Assembly: GCF_900129365.1 (NCBI RefSeq)
Contig: NZ_FQVM01000003.1
Span: forward strand, 113,247-177,246
Direction: 5' to 3'
Length of the DNA stretch: 64,000 nucleotides
DNA from: Clostridium fallax
GTDB taxonomy: Bacteria > Bacillota > Clostridia > Clostridiales > Clostridiaceae
Below, piece after piece: positions 26,534-35,721 of the stretch. Each line of letters begins with the position of its first letter. The first letter of the stretch is position 1. A program made the position numbers and the translations under genes. Below the pieces are notes generated by a model. The model made no database searches. It was given only the letters and a program-made list of their open reading frames with translations, and was not told where the DNA came from.

Positions 26534-26779
26534 AATGATTTTAAAATGTTATATTGAAATGAGATTTTTATGTTACTTAATATAACTGAATCCAATATGA
26601 TTAAAATATATTATTAAATAATACATTTTAAGAAAGTATTTTATCGTTAGTATGACTATATAAAAAACAAAAAATAAATTCATATTTAAAAAATATATAT
26701 AATTAATTAGTATAAATAAATATATATAAGATAAAATTATTATAGGTATAAAATAAGAGAATTTTAAGGAGGAGATAAT
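26534..26779. other. AT-rich region before msrB
   Basis: About 245 bases with no ORF. It presumably contains the msrB promoter, which I cannot assign with confidence. Confidence 0.4.
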
Positions 26780-27229
26780 GTGAAAAAGTACAAGAGACCA
26801 TCACAGGAAGAGATAAAAATGAAGTTAACTGATATTCAGTATAAGGTAACTCAAGAAAATGGAACAGAAAGACCTTTTTTAAATGAATATGATAAAAATT
26901 TTGAAAAAGGAATATATGTTGATATAGTTTCAGGAGAGCCTTTATTTTTATCTAGTGATAAATTTAATTCAGGATGTGGATGGCCAGCGTTTTCAAAACC
27001 TATTAAAAGAGAGTACATAAAGGAAAAAGCTGATTTTAGCCATAATATGCATAGAGTGGAAGTAAGAAGCAAAGAGGGAGATTCTCATTTAGGTCATGTT
27101 TTTACAGATGGTCCAAAAGATTTAGGGGGACTTAGGTATTGTATAAATTCTGCATCTTTAAGATTTATACCATTAGATAAAATGGACGAAGAGGGATATG
27201 GAGAATATATACATTTATTAGACAAATAG
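26780..27229 (+). CDS. msrB: Peptide-methionine (R)-S-oxide reductase
   Basis: Repairs oxidised methionine (R epimer). The 149-residue chain carries the MsrB blocks SGCGWPAFSKP, RSKEGDSHLGHVFTDGP and the catalytic RYCINSASLRFIP. The CxxC zinc pairs of many MsrBs are missing, as in some Firmicute forms. The start is GTG with AAGGAGG well spaced; the overlapping ATG is immediately followed by TGA in its frame. A stand-alone gene, not fused to msrA. Confidence 0.93.
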   Translation: MKKYKRPSQEEIKMKLTDIQYKVTQENGTERPFLNEYDKNFEKGIYVDIVSGEPLFLSSDKFNSGCGWPAFSKPIKREYIKEKADFSHNMHRVEVRSKEGDSHLGHVFTDGPKDLGGLRYCINSASLRFIPLDKMDEEGYGEYIHLLDK

Positions 27230-27259
27230 TATACCTAAATTTGGTAAAGTTATATAGTG

Positions 27260-27316
27260 GTCTATACCTCTATAGATGATAATAAAAGAAAATAATAGAA
27301 ATATAGAGGTATAGAC
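27260..27316. repeat. 15-bp perfect inverted repeat
   Basis: GTCTATACCTCTATA (27260-27274) and TATAGAGGTATAGAC (27302-27316) are exact reverse complements around a 27-base A-rich loop. There is no T-run on either strand, so it is not a standard terminator. It lies 30 bases after msrB and before the glmS promoter. Confidence 0.6.
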
Positions 27317-27365
27317 AGGTAAGAAAACATAAAATCTTTAAATAGTCTATTTTAACTTAAAATAC

Positions 27366-27394
27366 TTGAAAATAATGTTTTAATAGGTTAAAAT
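27366..27394 (+). promoter_or_regulatory. Promoter of glmS
   Basis: TTGAAA (27366-27371), 17-base spacer, TAAAAT (27389-27394). Start of transcription would be near 27401, about 70 bases before the ribozyme cleavage site, leaving a short leader that is released on cleavage. Confidence 0.65.
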
Positions 27395-27472
27395 GTAATA
27401 GAAAAAAGGACAATTTAGAAAGTTCAGCATATATTAATATTAAGTAAGAAGATTAATATAAAACTAAATATT

Positions 27473-27625
27473 AGCGCCAGAACTTAAGAGGAGCGTTTAT
27501 CTTAAGTTGACGAGGATGGGGTTTATCGAAGATTCGGCGGGTTCCCCACGGTATCGCACTACCGTTAACGATTAGCAAAACTATAAAGTGATTTATGGCA
27601 CAAATCTAATCCGGTGTTAAGACCT
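27473..27625 (+). ncRNA. glmS ribozyme/riboswitch
   Basis: The 5' A-GCGCCAGAAC cleavage region (scissile bond predicted between 27473 and 27474), the core GACGAGGATGGGGTTTATCG, and ATTCGGCGG with its pairing CCCCACGG are the conserved elements of the glmS ribozyme. It self-cleaves when glucosamine-6-phosphate binds, lowering expression of the downstream glmS. It ends about 80 bases before the glmS start codon. Confidence 0.95.
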
Positions 27626-27629
27626 TTTT

Positions 27630-27657
27630 CTAGGGTTTTTGATGCCCTAGATTTTTT
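27630..27657 (+). terminator. Terminator-like hairpin between ribozyme and glmS
   Basis: CTAGGG / CCCTAG (6 bp, 9-base loop) directly followed by ATTTTTT. It sits after the ribozyme core and 48 bases before the glmS ATG, so it could reduce transcription into glmS or be a simple spacer hairpin. Confidence 0.5.
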
Positions 27658-27704
27658 ATGCCCTTTTTTCAAAAATATTTTAAATTTGAAAGGACAAGAA
27701 TTTT

Positions 27705-29531
27705 ATGTGTGGAATAGTAGGATACGTAGGAAATAGAAAAGCAGCACCTTTATTAGTTGAAGGATTATCAAAACTAGAATATAGAGGATATGATTCAGCA
27801 GGAGTTGCTATAATAAACGAAAATGGAGTAAGTGTAAGAAAGTTTAAAGGAAGATTAGTAAACTTAGCAGATAGTTTAAATGAAAAACCTATAAATGGGG
27901 TTATAGGGATAGGCCATACTAGATGGGCAACTCATGGAGAACCATCAGATGTTAACTCACATCCTCATACAAATGAAGAAGGAACAATATCTGTAGTTCA
28001 TAATGGAATAATAGAAAATTATTTAGAATTAAGAGAATTCTTAACAGAAAAAGGATATAGTTTTGTTTCTCAAACAGATACAGAAGTTATACCAAAGCTT
28101 GTAGATTTTTATTATAATGGAAATCTTTTAGATGCTGTTAAGAAGGCAACTAATAAACTTGAAGGAAGCTATGCATTAGGAGTTATCTGTAAAGATGAGC
28201 CTAATAAATTAATAGCAGTAAGAAAAGATAGTCCATTAATAGTTGGTCTTGGACAAGATGAATACTTTATAGCATCAGATATTCCAGCAGTATTAAATCA
28301 TACAAGAGAAGTTTATCTTTTAGAAGATAAAGAATTTGTTACCTTAACTAATGATGGAATAGAAATAACTACAGAAGCAGGAGAAAAAGTAGAGAAGGAT
28401 ATATTCCATGTTACTTGGAATGCAGATGCAGCTGAAAAAGGTGGATTCGATGATTTCATGTTAAAAGAAATCTTTGAACAACCAAAGGCTATAAAAGATA
28501 CTTTATCTTCAAGAATAGATGAAAATGGTAAGGTTACTTTAGATGATGTAACTCTAACTAAAGAAGAATTAAATAATATTGATAGAATTTTTATAGTTGC
28601 TTGTGGTACTGCATATCATGCAGGAGTAGTTGGAAAAGCTGCTATAGAAAAATTAGCTAGAATACCAGTTGAAGTAGAAGTTGCTTCAGAATTTAGATAT
28701 AAAGATCCATTAGTAACAGAAAAGAGTTTAATAATTGTGGTTTCACAATCAGGTGAAACAGCAGATACTTTAGCTGTTTTAAGAGATGGAAAGAAAAAAG
28801 GCGCTAGAGTTTTAGCTGTTACTAATGTTGTAGGAAGTTCTGTTTCAAGAGAAGCTGATGACGTAATATATACATGGGCAGGTCCTGAAATAGCAGTTGC
28901 TTCAACAAAAGCATATGTAACTCAATTAATAGCAATGTATATGATAGCTCTATACTTTGCTGAAATTAAGGAAACATTAAATACTGAAGATATAAAGGCG
29001 TTAAAAAAGGAACTATTAAAGCTTCCTGTAAAAGCAGAAGAGTGTTTAAAAGATATAGAAGATATCAAAGAATTTGCTAAAAAAGTAGCAAAAGAAAGAG
29101 ACATGTTCTTCTTAGGAAGAGGCTTAGATTATGCTGTTTCAATGGAAGGATCATTAAAGCTTAAAGAAATAACTTATATTCACTCAGAAGCATATGCTGG
29201 AGGAGAATTAAAGCATGGTCCTATAGCTCTAATAGAGAATGGAACAGTAGTAGTGGCTACTATAACTCAACAGAGTCTTAGAGATAAAATGATTAGTAAT
29301 GTTAAGGAAGTTGTTACTAGAGGTGCTAAAGTTATGGCAGTAGCTTTTGAAGGTGATGAAGAAGTTCATAAATCAGTAGATTCAGTTATATATATACCAA
29401 GTACTTTAGAAGTGTTAGCACCAGTATTAGCAGTAATGCCACTTCAATTATTATCATACTATGTTGCTAAGGAGAAAGGCTTTGATGTAGATAAGCCAAG
29501 AAACCTAGCAAAATCAGTTACTGTAGAATAA
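27705..29531 (+). CDS. glmS: Glutamine-fructose-6-phosphate aminotransferase
   Basis: Makes glucosamine-6-phosphate from fructose-6-phosphate and glutamine, the entry step to amino-sugar and peptidoglycan synthesis. The N-terminal glutaminase begins MCGIVGY, Cys-2 becoming the catalytic nucleophile, and is followed by two SIS isomerase domains (VACGTAYHAG; FFLGRGLDYAVSMEGSLKLKE) and the C-terminal DKPRNLAKSVTVE. Length (608) is standard. The upstream glmS ribozyme gives product-dependent feedback control. Confidence 0.97.
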   Translation: MCGIVGYVGNRKAAPLLVEGLSKLEYRGYDSAGVAIINENGVSVRKFKGRLVNLADSLNEKPINGVIGIGHTRWATHGEPSDVNSHPHTNEEGTISVVHNGIIENYLELREFLTEKGYSFVSQTDTEVIPKLVDFYYNGNLLDAVKKATNKLEGSYALGVICKDEPNKLIAVRKDSPLIVGLGQDEYFIASDIPAVLNHTREVYLLEDKEFVTLTNDGIEITTEAGEKVEKDIFHVTWNADAAEKGGFDDFMLKEIFEQPKAIKDTLSSRIDENGKVTLDDVTLTKEELNNIDRIFIVACGTAYHAGVVGKAAIEKLARIPVEVEVASEFRYKDPLVTEKSLIIVVSQSGETADTLAVLRDGKKKGARVLAVTNVVGSSVSREADDVIYTWAGPEIAVASTKAYVTQLIAMYMIALYFAEIKETLNTEDIKALKKELLKLPVKAEECLKDIEDIKEFAKKVAKERDMFFLGRGLDYAVSMEGSLKLKEITYIHSEAYAGGELKHGPIALIENGTVVVATITQQSLRDKMISNVKEVVTRGAKVMAVAFEGDEEVHKSVDSVIYIPSTLEVLAPVLAVMPLQLLSYYVAKEKGFDVDKPRNLAKSVTVE

Positions 29532-29560
29532 TATAATTGGTATGAGGGAGACTGAATATT

Positions 29561-29719
29561 ATGAAAGAGGAATTGAAAAAATTATTAGAAGAGTATAAAG
29601 AAGCTGAAAGATCTATGGAAATCGGATTAGATTGGTTAACTGAAAAAGACTACGCAAAGGGTAAATTAGAAGTAGTTAAAATGATCATTCAAGACTTAGA
29701 AAAATTATATATAGAATAA
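29561..29719 (+). CDS. Small helical protein downstream of glmS (52 aa)
   Basis: A 52-codon ORF, starting MKEELKKLLEEYKEAERS and ending DLEKLYIE, strongly charged and probably all helix. It lies 29 bases after glmS, has GAGGGAG upstream (about 10 bases), and ends three bases before a strong terminator, which makes it very likely the last gene of the glmS transcript. I recognise no family. Confidence 0.6.
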   Translation: MKEELKKLLEEYKEAERSMEIGLDWLTEKDYAKGKLEVVKMIIQDLEKLYIE

Positions 29720-29721
29720 AT

Positions 29722-29762
29722 AAAAAGGCATCTAAATTGATTTTTAGATGCCTTAATTTATT
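29722..29762 (+). terminator. Terminator of the glmS operon
   Basis: Perfect 12-bp stem AAGGCATCTAAA / TTTAGATGCCTT with a short AT loop and T-rich tail. Confidence 0.88.
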
Positions 29763-30336
29763 GATAGATTATAAAGTTTTAAGATTTAAAAATAGATTAT
29801 TAAATTTAATTTTAAAATAAACTTAATAAAAATTTATTAATTTTTACACAATATAATTACATATATGGACTAAAATAAAAATAAAGATAATTTATTTTTA
29901 TAAATTTATAAAAAAGTTAAAGTATGGATTTATTTATAAAACTTTAGGATGAAAAAGTTTTTTAATTTAATTTAAAAAATACTTATAAATAAAATATAAA
30001 TACTATAAAAGTTTAATATTAATTAAAAAAAGACTTTATTATTAAATATATAATTTAAAATCTTTATCATTAAAAAGTAGTCAAAAAATGTATATTAAAT
30101 TTCTTATAATGATAAAAAATAATAGAAAAATATAAATTGACCTTTAATTTGAATATTAGTGATTTACATGTGATTAGGTTATTATAATAATCTTATTATA
30201 ATTTTAATATAAAACAAATTTTAATAAAAAATATTTGTCAAAAAAGCATAGAAATAATATGGTTAAATGCTGTTGATTTTATCAGAATATTATGAAATAA
30301 TTCAATTGTAAATAAAATAAGTGGAGGTGTGACAAA
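29763..30336. other. Long AT-rich intergenic region
   Basis: About 570 bases, extremely AT-rich. No ORF with a ribosome site, no known RNA motif and no clear promoter hexamers. It must hold the promoter of the permease that follows. Confidence 0.5.
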
Positions 30337-31851
30337 ATGTCTAATGATTCTAATAAAAATAAAAAATTAACATTAGTATCATTAATATTAATGATCTTTA
30401 CATCAGTTTTTGGATTCACTAATATGCCAAGGTCATTCTATTTAATGGGATATGGAGCAATTCCATGGTTTATCTTATCGGCATTATTCTTCTTTATACC
30501 ATATGCTTTTATGATGGCAGAATATGGTGCTGCCTTTAAAACTGAAAAAGGTGGTATTTACTCATGGATGGCAAAATCCGTTGGTCCTAAATATGCTTTT
30601 ATAGGAACATTTATGTGGTATGCATCTTATATAGTTTGGATGGTAAACGTATCAAATGGTATATGGATTCCTCTTTCCAATGCTATATTTGGATCAGATG
30701 AAACAAAAAGTTGGGCACTAAATTTAGGCCCTATCCATTTAGGAAGTGTACAAATAATAGGAATTTTAGCAATATTATGGATAATTTTTGTAAGTTACAT
30801 ATCCTCACATGGATTAGAGAAAATAAAGAAAATTACATCTGTTGGTGGTACTGCAGTTGCAGCTTTAAATGTTGTATTATTAATTGGTGCAGTAATCGTT
30901 TTAATAGGTAACAAAGGCCAATTAGCTCAACCAATTGATTCAATGAGAGCATTTATTGATTCACCACATCCAGATTATCAATCAACAATAGGTATGTTTG
31001 CATTTTTAGTTTTTGCAATATTCTCTTTTGGTGGAATAGAAGTTGTTGGTGGATTAGTTGATGAAACAGAAAATGCAGAAGTAACATTCCCTAAAGGTGT
31101 TGCAATATCTGCAATAGTAATTTCTGTTGGATATGCAATAGGTATTTTCTTATGTGGTATATTTACTAACTGGTCTGGAGTTTTAAGTAGTAGTGATGTT
31201 CACATGGCTAATGTTGCATATGTTATGATGCAAAACTTAGGAGTTCAAGTTGGACTAGCATTTGGTGCTACAGAAGCAACTTCATTAATAATTGGTGCTT
31301 GGGTAGCTAGATTTGTTGGATTATCAATGTTCCTTGCTTTAACTGGTGCTTTCTTCACTTTAACTTATGCACCATTAAAACAATTGATAGAAGGAACTCC
31401 AAGAGAATTATGGCCAGGTAAAATTGGAAAAATAGATAATGGAATGCCAAAATTTGCAATGAAAGTACAAGCTGTGATAGTAATTGTTATGATTGCTGTA
31501 ATATCTTTTGGTGGAGATGGTGCTTCAGAATTCTTTAATAAATTAGTTTTAATGACTAACGTTGCAATGACAATACCATATTTATTTTTATCAATTGCAT
31601 TCATATCATTTAAGAAAAATGATAATATAGAAAAACCTTTTGAGGTATATAAGAGTAAATCTGGTGCTATAATAGCAACAGTAGTTGTTAGTATAACAGT
31701 TTTATTTGCTAATGTATTTACTATAATAAAACCAGCATTAATGGATAATAATTGGTCAGAGACAATATGGATGATAGCAGGTCCTATAATTTTTACAGCA
31801 ATAGCATTGCTTTTATATAGCAGATATGAAAGAAATTATTTAAATAAATAA
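30337..31851 (+). CDS. Amino acid permease, YjeM-like (APC superfamily)
   Basis: A 504-residue integral membrane protein with about 12 helices. The N-terminal LVSLILMIFTSVFGFTNMPRSFYLMGYGAI in outline (TM1 with the unwound GF.N segment) and MMAEYGAAFKTEKGGIYSW match the glutamate/GABA antiporter branch, closest in my reading to YjeM of E. coli. Substrate unproven. Monocistronic: own GGAGGTG ribosome site and a terminator after it. Confidence 0.82.
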   Translation: MSNDSNKNKKLTLVSLILMIFTSVFGFTNMPRSFYLMGYGAIPWFILSALFFFIPYAFMMAEYGAAFKTEKGGIYSWMAKSVGPKYAFIGTFMWYASYIVWMVNVSNGIWIPLSNAIFGSDETKSWALNLGPIHLGSVQIIGILAILWIIFVSYISSHGLEKIKKITSVGGTAVAALNVVLLIGAVIVLIGNKGQLAQPIDSMRAFIDSPHPDYQSTIGMFAFLVFAIFSFGGIEVVGGLVDETENAEVTFPKGVAISAIVISVGYAIGIFLCGIFTNWSGVLSSSDVHMANVAYVMMQNLGVQVGLAFGATEATSLIIGAWVARFVGLSMFLALTGAFFTLTYAPLKQLIEGTPRELWPGKIGKIDNGMPKFAMKVQAVIVIVMIAVISFGGDGASEFFNKLVLMTNVAMTIPYLFLSIAFISFKKNDNIEKPFEVYKSKSGAIIATVVVSITVLFANVFTIIKPALMDNNWSETIWMIAGPIIFTAIALLLYSRYERNYLNK

Positions 31852-31881
31852 TAAAAATTAAATTTCATTGTTATAGTTTAA

Positions 31882-31918
31882 AAAAAGAGTCTTCCAATGT
31901 TTAAGGAAGGCTCTTTTT
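31882..31918. terminator. Bidirectional terminator
   Basis: AAAGAGTCTTCC pairs with GGAAGGCTCTTT (one G-T), A-run on the left, T-run on the right. It serves the permease and possibly the convergent feoB. Confidence 0.8.
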
Positions 31919-31982
31919 AGTATAGTATATATTAAAAAATATTTTATTTTAAATTTGATTAATCTATTAAAGTAAAAGTTTT

Positions 31983-33923
31983 TTAAATAAAAATATTATA
32001 AATAAAAGTAGTTAAAAAACATACTACGATACCTATTACAGTAGGTATTAAAAATGATAATATAGTCCATTTAAGACTACCAGTTTCTTCTTTTATGGTT
32101 AAAAGTGTTGTTGAACAAGGCCAATGAAGCAATGAAAAAAGCATAGTATTTAAAGCTGTAAGAGCAGTCCAACCTTGGGATAGCAATATTTGAGAAAGAG
32201 AATTTATGCTATCAAATTCTAATAGTGTTCCTGAAGCTAAATAACTCATTAATATTATAGGAAGAACAATTTCATTAGCAGGAAGACCTAAAATAAATGC
32301 TAGTAATATAACCCCGTCAAGGCCTATTAATACAGCAAAAGGATTTAAGAATGAAGATATATGACCTATTATATTTAAATCTCCTATATAAATATTAGCT
32401 AAGATCCAAATAATTATTCCAGCAGGGGCTGCTATTTTAACTGCTCTCCATAAAACAAAAAGAGTTCTATCTATTAAAGACGTGTAAAGAATTCTAAGTA
32501 CTTTAGGTTTTCTATATGGAGGAAGTTCTAATGTAAATGTTGATGGTACCCCTTTTAATAAGGTTTTAGATAATAAATAAGAAGTACCTAATGTAATAAT
32601 AACTCCTAAAACCACTATTAAAGTTACTGCTAAGGGAGGAAAGAAGGAAGGCACATTCTCATATCCTAAAGCTATAACAAATATAGAGGATAAAGCTATT
32701 ATGGTTGGAAATCTTCCATTACAAGGTACAAAGTTATTTGTTAATATTGCTACAATTCTTTCTCTAGGAGATTCTATTATTCTACAGCCAACTACTCCGG
32801 CAGCGTTACACCCAAATCCCATACACATAGTTAAGCATTGTTTTCCGTGAGCACAGGATTTTTTAAATAGATGATCCAGGTTAAAAGCTATCCTAGGAAG
32901 GTATCCTAAGTCCTCTAACAGAGTAAATAAAGGGAAGAAAATAGCCATAGGAGGGAGCATTACAGCAATTACCCATCCTAATGTTTTAAAAAGTCCACTT
33001 ATCAAAACACCACTTAGCCAAGTAGGTGCATTAAGGTTATTAAATAATATCAAAAGTTTATCTTCTAAAAATATAAAGAATTCACTTAGCATTTGAGATG
33101 GATAGTTAGCACCTTCTATTGTTATCCAAAAAATTAATGCCAATAATAGTATCATTATTGGAATTCCAAATTTTTTTGAAGTAAGTATATTATCTATTTT
33201 CATATCCTTTTTTAACGTAGAGGAGCCTTCAATTACAGAGATACTTTTTATTTCCTCAGCTTTTTTAAAATATTTTTTTGTTAAATTTTCTTTCATATTA
33301 TTATTTTCTTTTTCATCTAAATAAAAGTTTTTATTATTTATAAAGTTATCGTAATTAACTTTTTTATTAACAATATCTAAAATTTTATTTTTTAAATCTG
33401 AAATACCAGTATTATGTCTAGCAGAGGTTAGAACTACAGGAATACCTAACTCTTTTTCTAAAAGTTCTTTATTTATTTTAATATTCTTTTTTTCTGCTTC
33501 ATCTATAAGATTTACACATAAAATTATTTCCTTTTTTACATCTTTAATTTGAAGTACTAGGTTTAAATTTCGTTCTAGACAAGTACCATCAACAATAACA
33601 ATAATTAAATCGCTATTTCCTTTTAAAATAAAATCTCTAGAAACCTCTTCTTCTAAAGAGCAAGGAAATAGTGAATAACAACCAGGCAAATCTACTAGTA
33701 TAAAATTTTTATCATCTAACTTAAATTCTCCTCTTGCACTAGTAACGGTTTTACCTGGCCAATTCCCTGTATGCTGATTTAAACCTGTTAGTAAATTAAA
33801 TAGGGTACTTTTACCTGTATTAGGGTTTCCAACTAATCCTATTATATAATCATCTGGTTTCTTATTGATTATATAATCATTTTGTCCTGCGTTAAGATTA
33901 GTGTTATAATCTGTCTTATTCAA
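31983..33923 (-). CDS. feoB: Ferrous iron transporter FeoB
   Basis: GTP-regulated Fe(II) importer. The N-terminal G domain has GNPNTGKST (G1), the G3 segment VDLPGCY and a later CVNLIDEA; a membrane domain with two gate (nucleoside-recognition-like) repeats follows, including GCNAAGVVGCRIIESPRER. An in-frame TTG at 33944 is possible, but GGGAGG 9 bases before the TTG at 33923 favours that start (646 residues). feoA is directly upstream, and the ribosome site lies inside its last codons. No feoC is present. Confidence 0.93.
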   Translation of the reverse strand: MNKTDYNTNLNAGQNDYIINKKPDDYIIGLVGNPNTGKSTLFNLLTGLNQHTGNWPGKTVTSARGEFKLDDKNFILVDLPGCYSLFPCSLEEEVSRDFILKGNSDLIIVIVDGTCLERNLNLVLQIKDVKKEIILCVNLIDEAEKKNIKINKELLEKELGIPVVLTSARHNTGISDLKNKILDIVNKKVNYDNFINNKNFYLDEKENNNMKENLTKKYFKKAEEIKSISVIEGSSTLKKDMKIDNILTSKKFGIPIMILLLALIFWITIEGANYPSQMLSEFFIFLEDKLLILFNNLNAPTWLSGVLISGLFKTLGWVIAVMLPPMAIFFPLFTLLEDLGYLPRIAFNLDHLFKKSCAHGKQCLTMCMGFGCNAAGVVGCRIIESPRERIVAILTNNFVPCNGRFPTIIALSSIFVIALGYENVPSFFPPLAVTLIVVLGVIITLGTSYLLSKTLLKGVPSTFTLELPPYRKPKVLRILYTSLIDRTLFVLWRAVKIAAPAGIIIWILANIYIGDLNIIGHISSFLNPFAVLIGLDGVILLAFILGLPANEIVLPIILMSYLASGTLLEFDSINSLSQILLSQGWTALTALNTMLFSLLHWPCSTTLLTIKEETGSLKWTILSFLIPTVIGIVVCFLTTFIYNIFI

Positions 33924-33927
33924 TAAT

Positions 33928-34164
33928 TTAAACCTCCCTTGCAAAAATAGTAGAAGCCTCCTCCTTTCTTAAAGCAATCATAGTTCCTCTAATAAGATAA
34001 ACTGTTAGATTATTAGAAGGACCTTTTCTTATAATCTCAACAATAGTATTTTCAGTAAATCCTAAAGAGAGTAGTCTATCCTTAAGCAGTGAAGAAGCAG
34101 ATAAATCAGTTATTATAACTTTAGAGTTTAAGTCAAAATTATCTAAAGTTTTCAGAAAGATCAT
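33928..34164 (-). CDS. feoA: Ferrous iron transport protein FeoA
   Basis: A 78-residue SH3-like partner of FeoB with the pattern LLKDRLLSLGFTENTIVEII...G....V.L.RGTMIALRKEEA. The start is uncertain: the ATG at 34164 touches AGGAG with no spacer, whereas a CTG codon three codons later would be 9 bases away. The usual family N-terminus suits either. It forms an operon with feoB, four bases apart. No clear Fur box could be read in the AT-rich upstream region. Confidence 0.88.
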   Translation of the reverse strand: MIFLKTLDNFDLNSKVIITDLSASSLLKDRLLSLGFTENTIVEIIRKGPSNNLTVYLIRGTMIALRKEEASTIFAREV

Positions 34165-34325
34165 CTCCTAGTATTAATATTTTTTTATTAGATAATAATA
34201 TTATATTATGAAAGTTTACAAATAATGGTGATAAATTACATTAAGGTTAAAAATATGTTAATTTAAATGAAAAGGCTTACATATTTTTGTGAAATGGTAT
34301 ACAATGAAATAGGAGGTGTGTAATT

Positions 34326-34973
34326 ATGAAGTTTTTTATAGATACTGCAAATGTTAACGAAATTAAAGAATTAAATGATATGGGTGTTATATGTGGTGTT
34401 ACTACCAATCCTTCATTAATCGCTAAAGAGGGAAGAGATTTTGTTCAAACAATAAAAGAGATTGCTTCAATAGTAGATGGCCCAATAAGTGGAGAAGTTA
34501 TAAGTGAAGAGCATGAAGGAATGATTGAAGAAGGTAGAAAAATAGCAGCAATACATCCTAATATGGTTGTAAAAATTCCAATGACAGTTGAAGGATTAAA
34601 AGCTGTAAAAGTTTTATCTAAAGAAGGAATTAAAACTAATGTAACTTTAATTTTCTCAGCTGGACAAGCGCTTTTAGCAGCAAATGCAGGTGCAACCTAT
34701 GTTAGCCCTTTCCTAGGAAGACTAGATGATATATCAATGGATGGAATGGATCTTGTAAAATCCATAGCTTCAATCTTTAAAACCCACAATATAAAAACAG
34801 AGATTATAGGAGCTAGTGTTAGAAATCCTATTCATGCCATCAAAGCAGCTGAATGTGGCTGCAATATAGCTACTGTACCTTATAAAATACTAATGCAAAT
34901 GGTTCATCATCCATTAACAGATCAAGGATTAGAAAAGTTTAAAAAGGATTGGGAAGCTGTATTTAATAAATAA
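34326..34973 (+). CDS. Transaldolase/fructose-6-phosphate aldolase (TalC type)
   Basis: A 215-residue short transaldolase. The Schiff-base lysine is Lys83 in VVKIPMT, preceded by FIDTANVNEIKE and GVTTNPSLIAKEG, and the chain ends with VPYKILMQMVHHPLTDQG. It works in the non-oxidative pentose phosphate route or cleaves fructose-6-phosphate; the short family contains both activities. AGGAGGTG start. A promoter TTACAT-17-TACAAT is possible at about 34278-34306. Confidence 0.92.
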   Translation: MKFFIDTANVNEIKELNDMGVICGVTTNPSLIAKEGRDFVQTIKEIASIVDGPISGEVISEEHEGMIEEGRKIAAIHPNMVVKIPMTVEGLKAVKVLSKEGIKTNVTLIFSAGQALLAANAGATYVSPFLGRLDDISMDGMDLVKSIASIFKTHNIKTEIIGASVRNPIHAIKAAECGCNIATVPYKILMQMVHHPLTDQGLEKFKKDWEAVFNK

Positions 34974-34987
34974 TAAAAAATATAGTC

Positions 34988-35018
34988 AAAACTCATAACA
35001 TAATTGTTATGAGTTTTT
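34988..35018 (+). terminator. Terminator of the transaldolase gene
   Basis: AAAACTCATAACA / TGTTATGAGTTTT around a 4-base loop with a following T-run. Confidence 0.88.
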
Positions 35019-35143
35019 TTGTTATTAAAACTTTTATATAAATATTAAATTATAATTTTCACATAAACACTAAAAATAATAATTTTGACAAATTATATGT
35101 TATCTATATAATTAATTTAAAATATTAATTAAGGTGATAAATT

Positions 35144-35713
35144 ATGGAAAAAAATACATTAAGAAAAGTATATAAGGAAAAAAGAGAGAAATTAGATTCT
35201 ATACATAAAAAACGAATGGACAGTGAAATAGAAAATAAATTTTTAAATACTAATATATATAAAAATTCAAAAGTAGTTTTTATATATGTTGGTATGGAGA
35301 ATGAAATAAATACGAAAAATATTATAGAAAAAGTTTTAAATGATAATAAAGAAGTAATAGTTCCTAAGGTAGAGATAAAAAATAAAATAATGAAAGCAAT
35401 AAAAATAAATAGTATAGATGAATTAAAGCCTTGTGGATATTATGGAATATTAGAACCTTTAGATTTTAGCAAAGAGATAGATATAAATAAAATAGATTTA
35501 GTTATAGTTCCAGGATTAGCTTTTGATAAATATGGTGGAAGGTTAGGTTATGGTGGAGGATATTATGATAAATTTCTTCAAAAAATAAACTATATATATA
35601 AATTAGCATTAGCTTATGATTTTCAAATAATAGATTTTGTACCTATGGAAAAGCATGATATAAAAGTTGATTTATTAATAACAAATAAAGAAATAATCAA
35701 TACTATTAAATAA
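35144..35713 (+). CDS. 5-formyltetrahydrofolate cyclo-ligase
   Basis: A 189-residue MTHFS/YgfA family protein. The basic N-terminus LRKVYKEKREKL and the signature GGRLGYGGGYYDKFL (about residues 129-143) bind nucleotide and folate. It converts 5-formyl-THF to 5,10-methenyl-THF with ATP. Stand-alone gene with AAGGTGA ribosome site, convergent with the cyclase gene that follows. Confidence 0.92.
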   Translation: MEKNTLRKVYKEKREKLDSIHKKRMDSEIENKFLNTNIYKNSKVVFIYVGMENEINTKNIIEKVLNDNKEVIVPKVEIKNKIMKAIKINSIDELKPCGYYGILEPLDFSKEIDINKIDLVIVPGLAFDKYGGRLGYGGGYYDKFLQKINYIYKLALAYDFQIIDFVPMEKHDIKVDLLITNKEIINTIK

Positions 35714-35721
35714 AATAAATA

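Noticed and set aside
34165..34325. Possible Fur box between feoA and the transaldolase gene
   Set aside because: Only AT-rich partial matches (GATAATAATATTAT); not distinguishable from background here.
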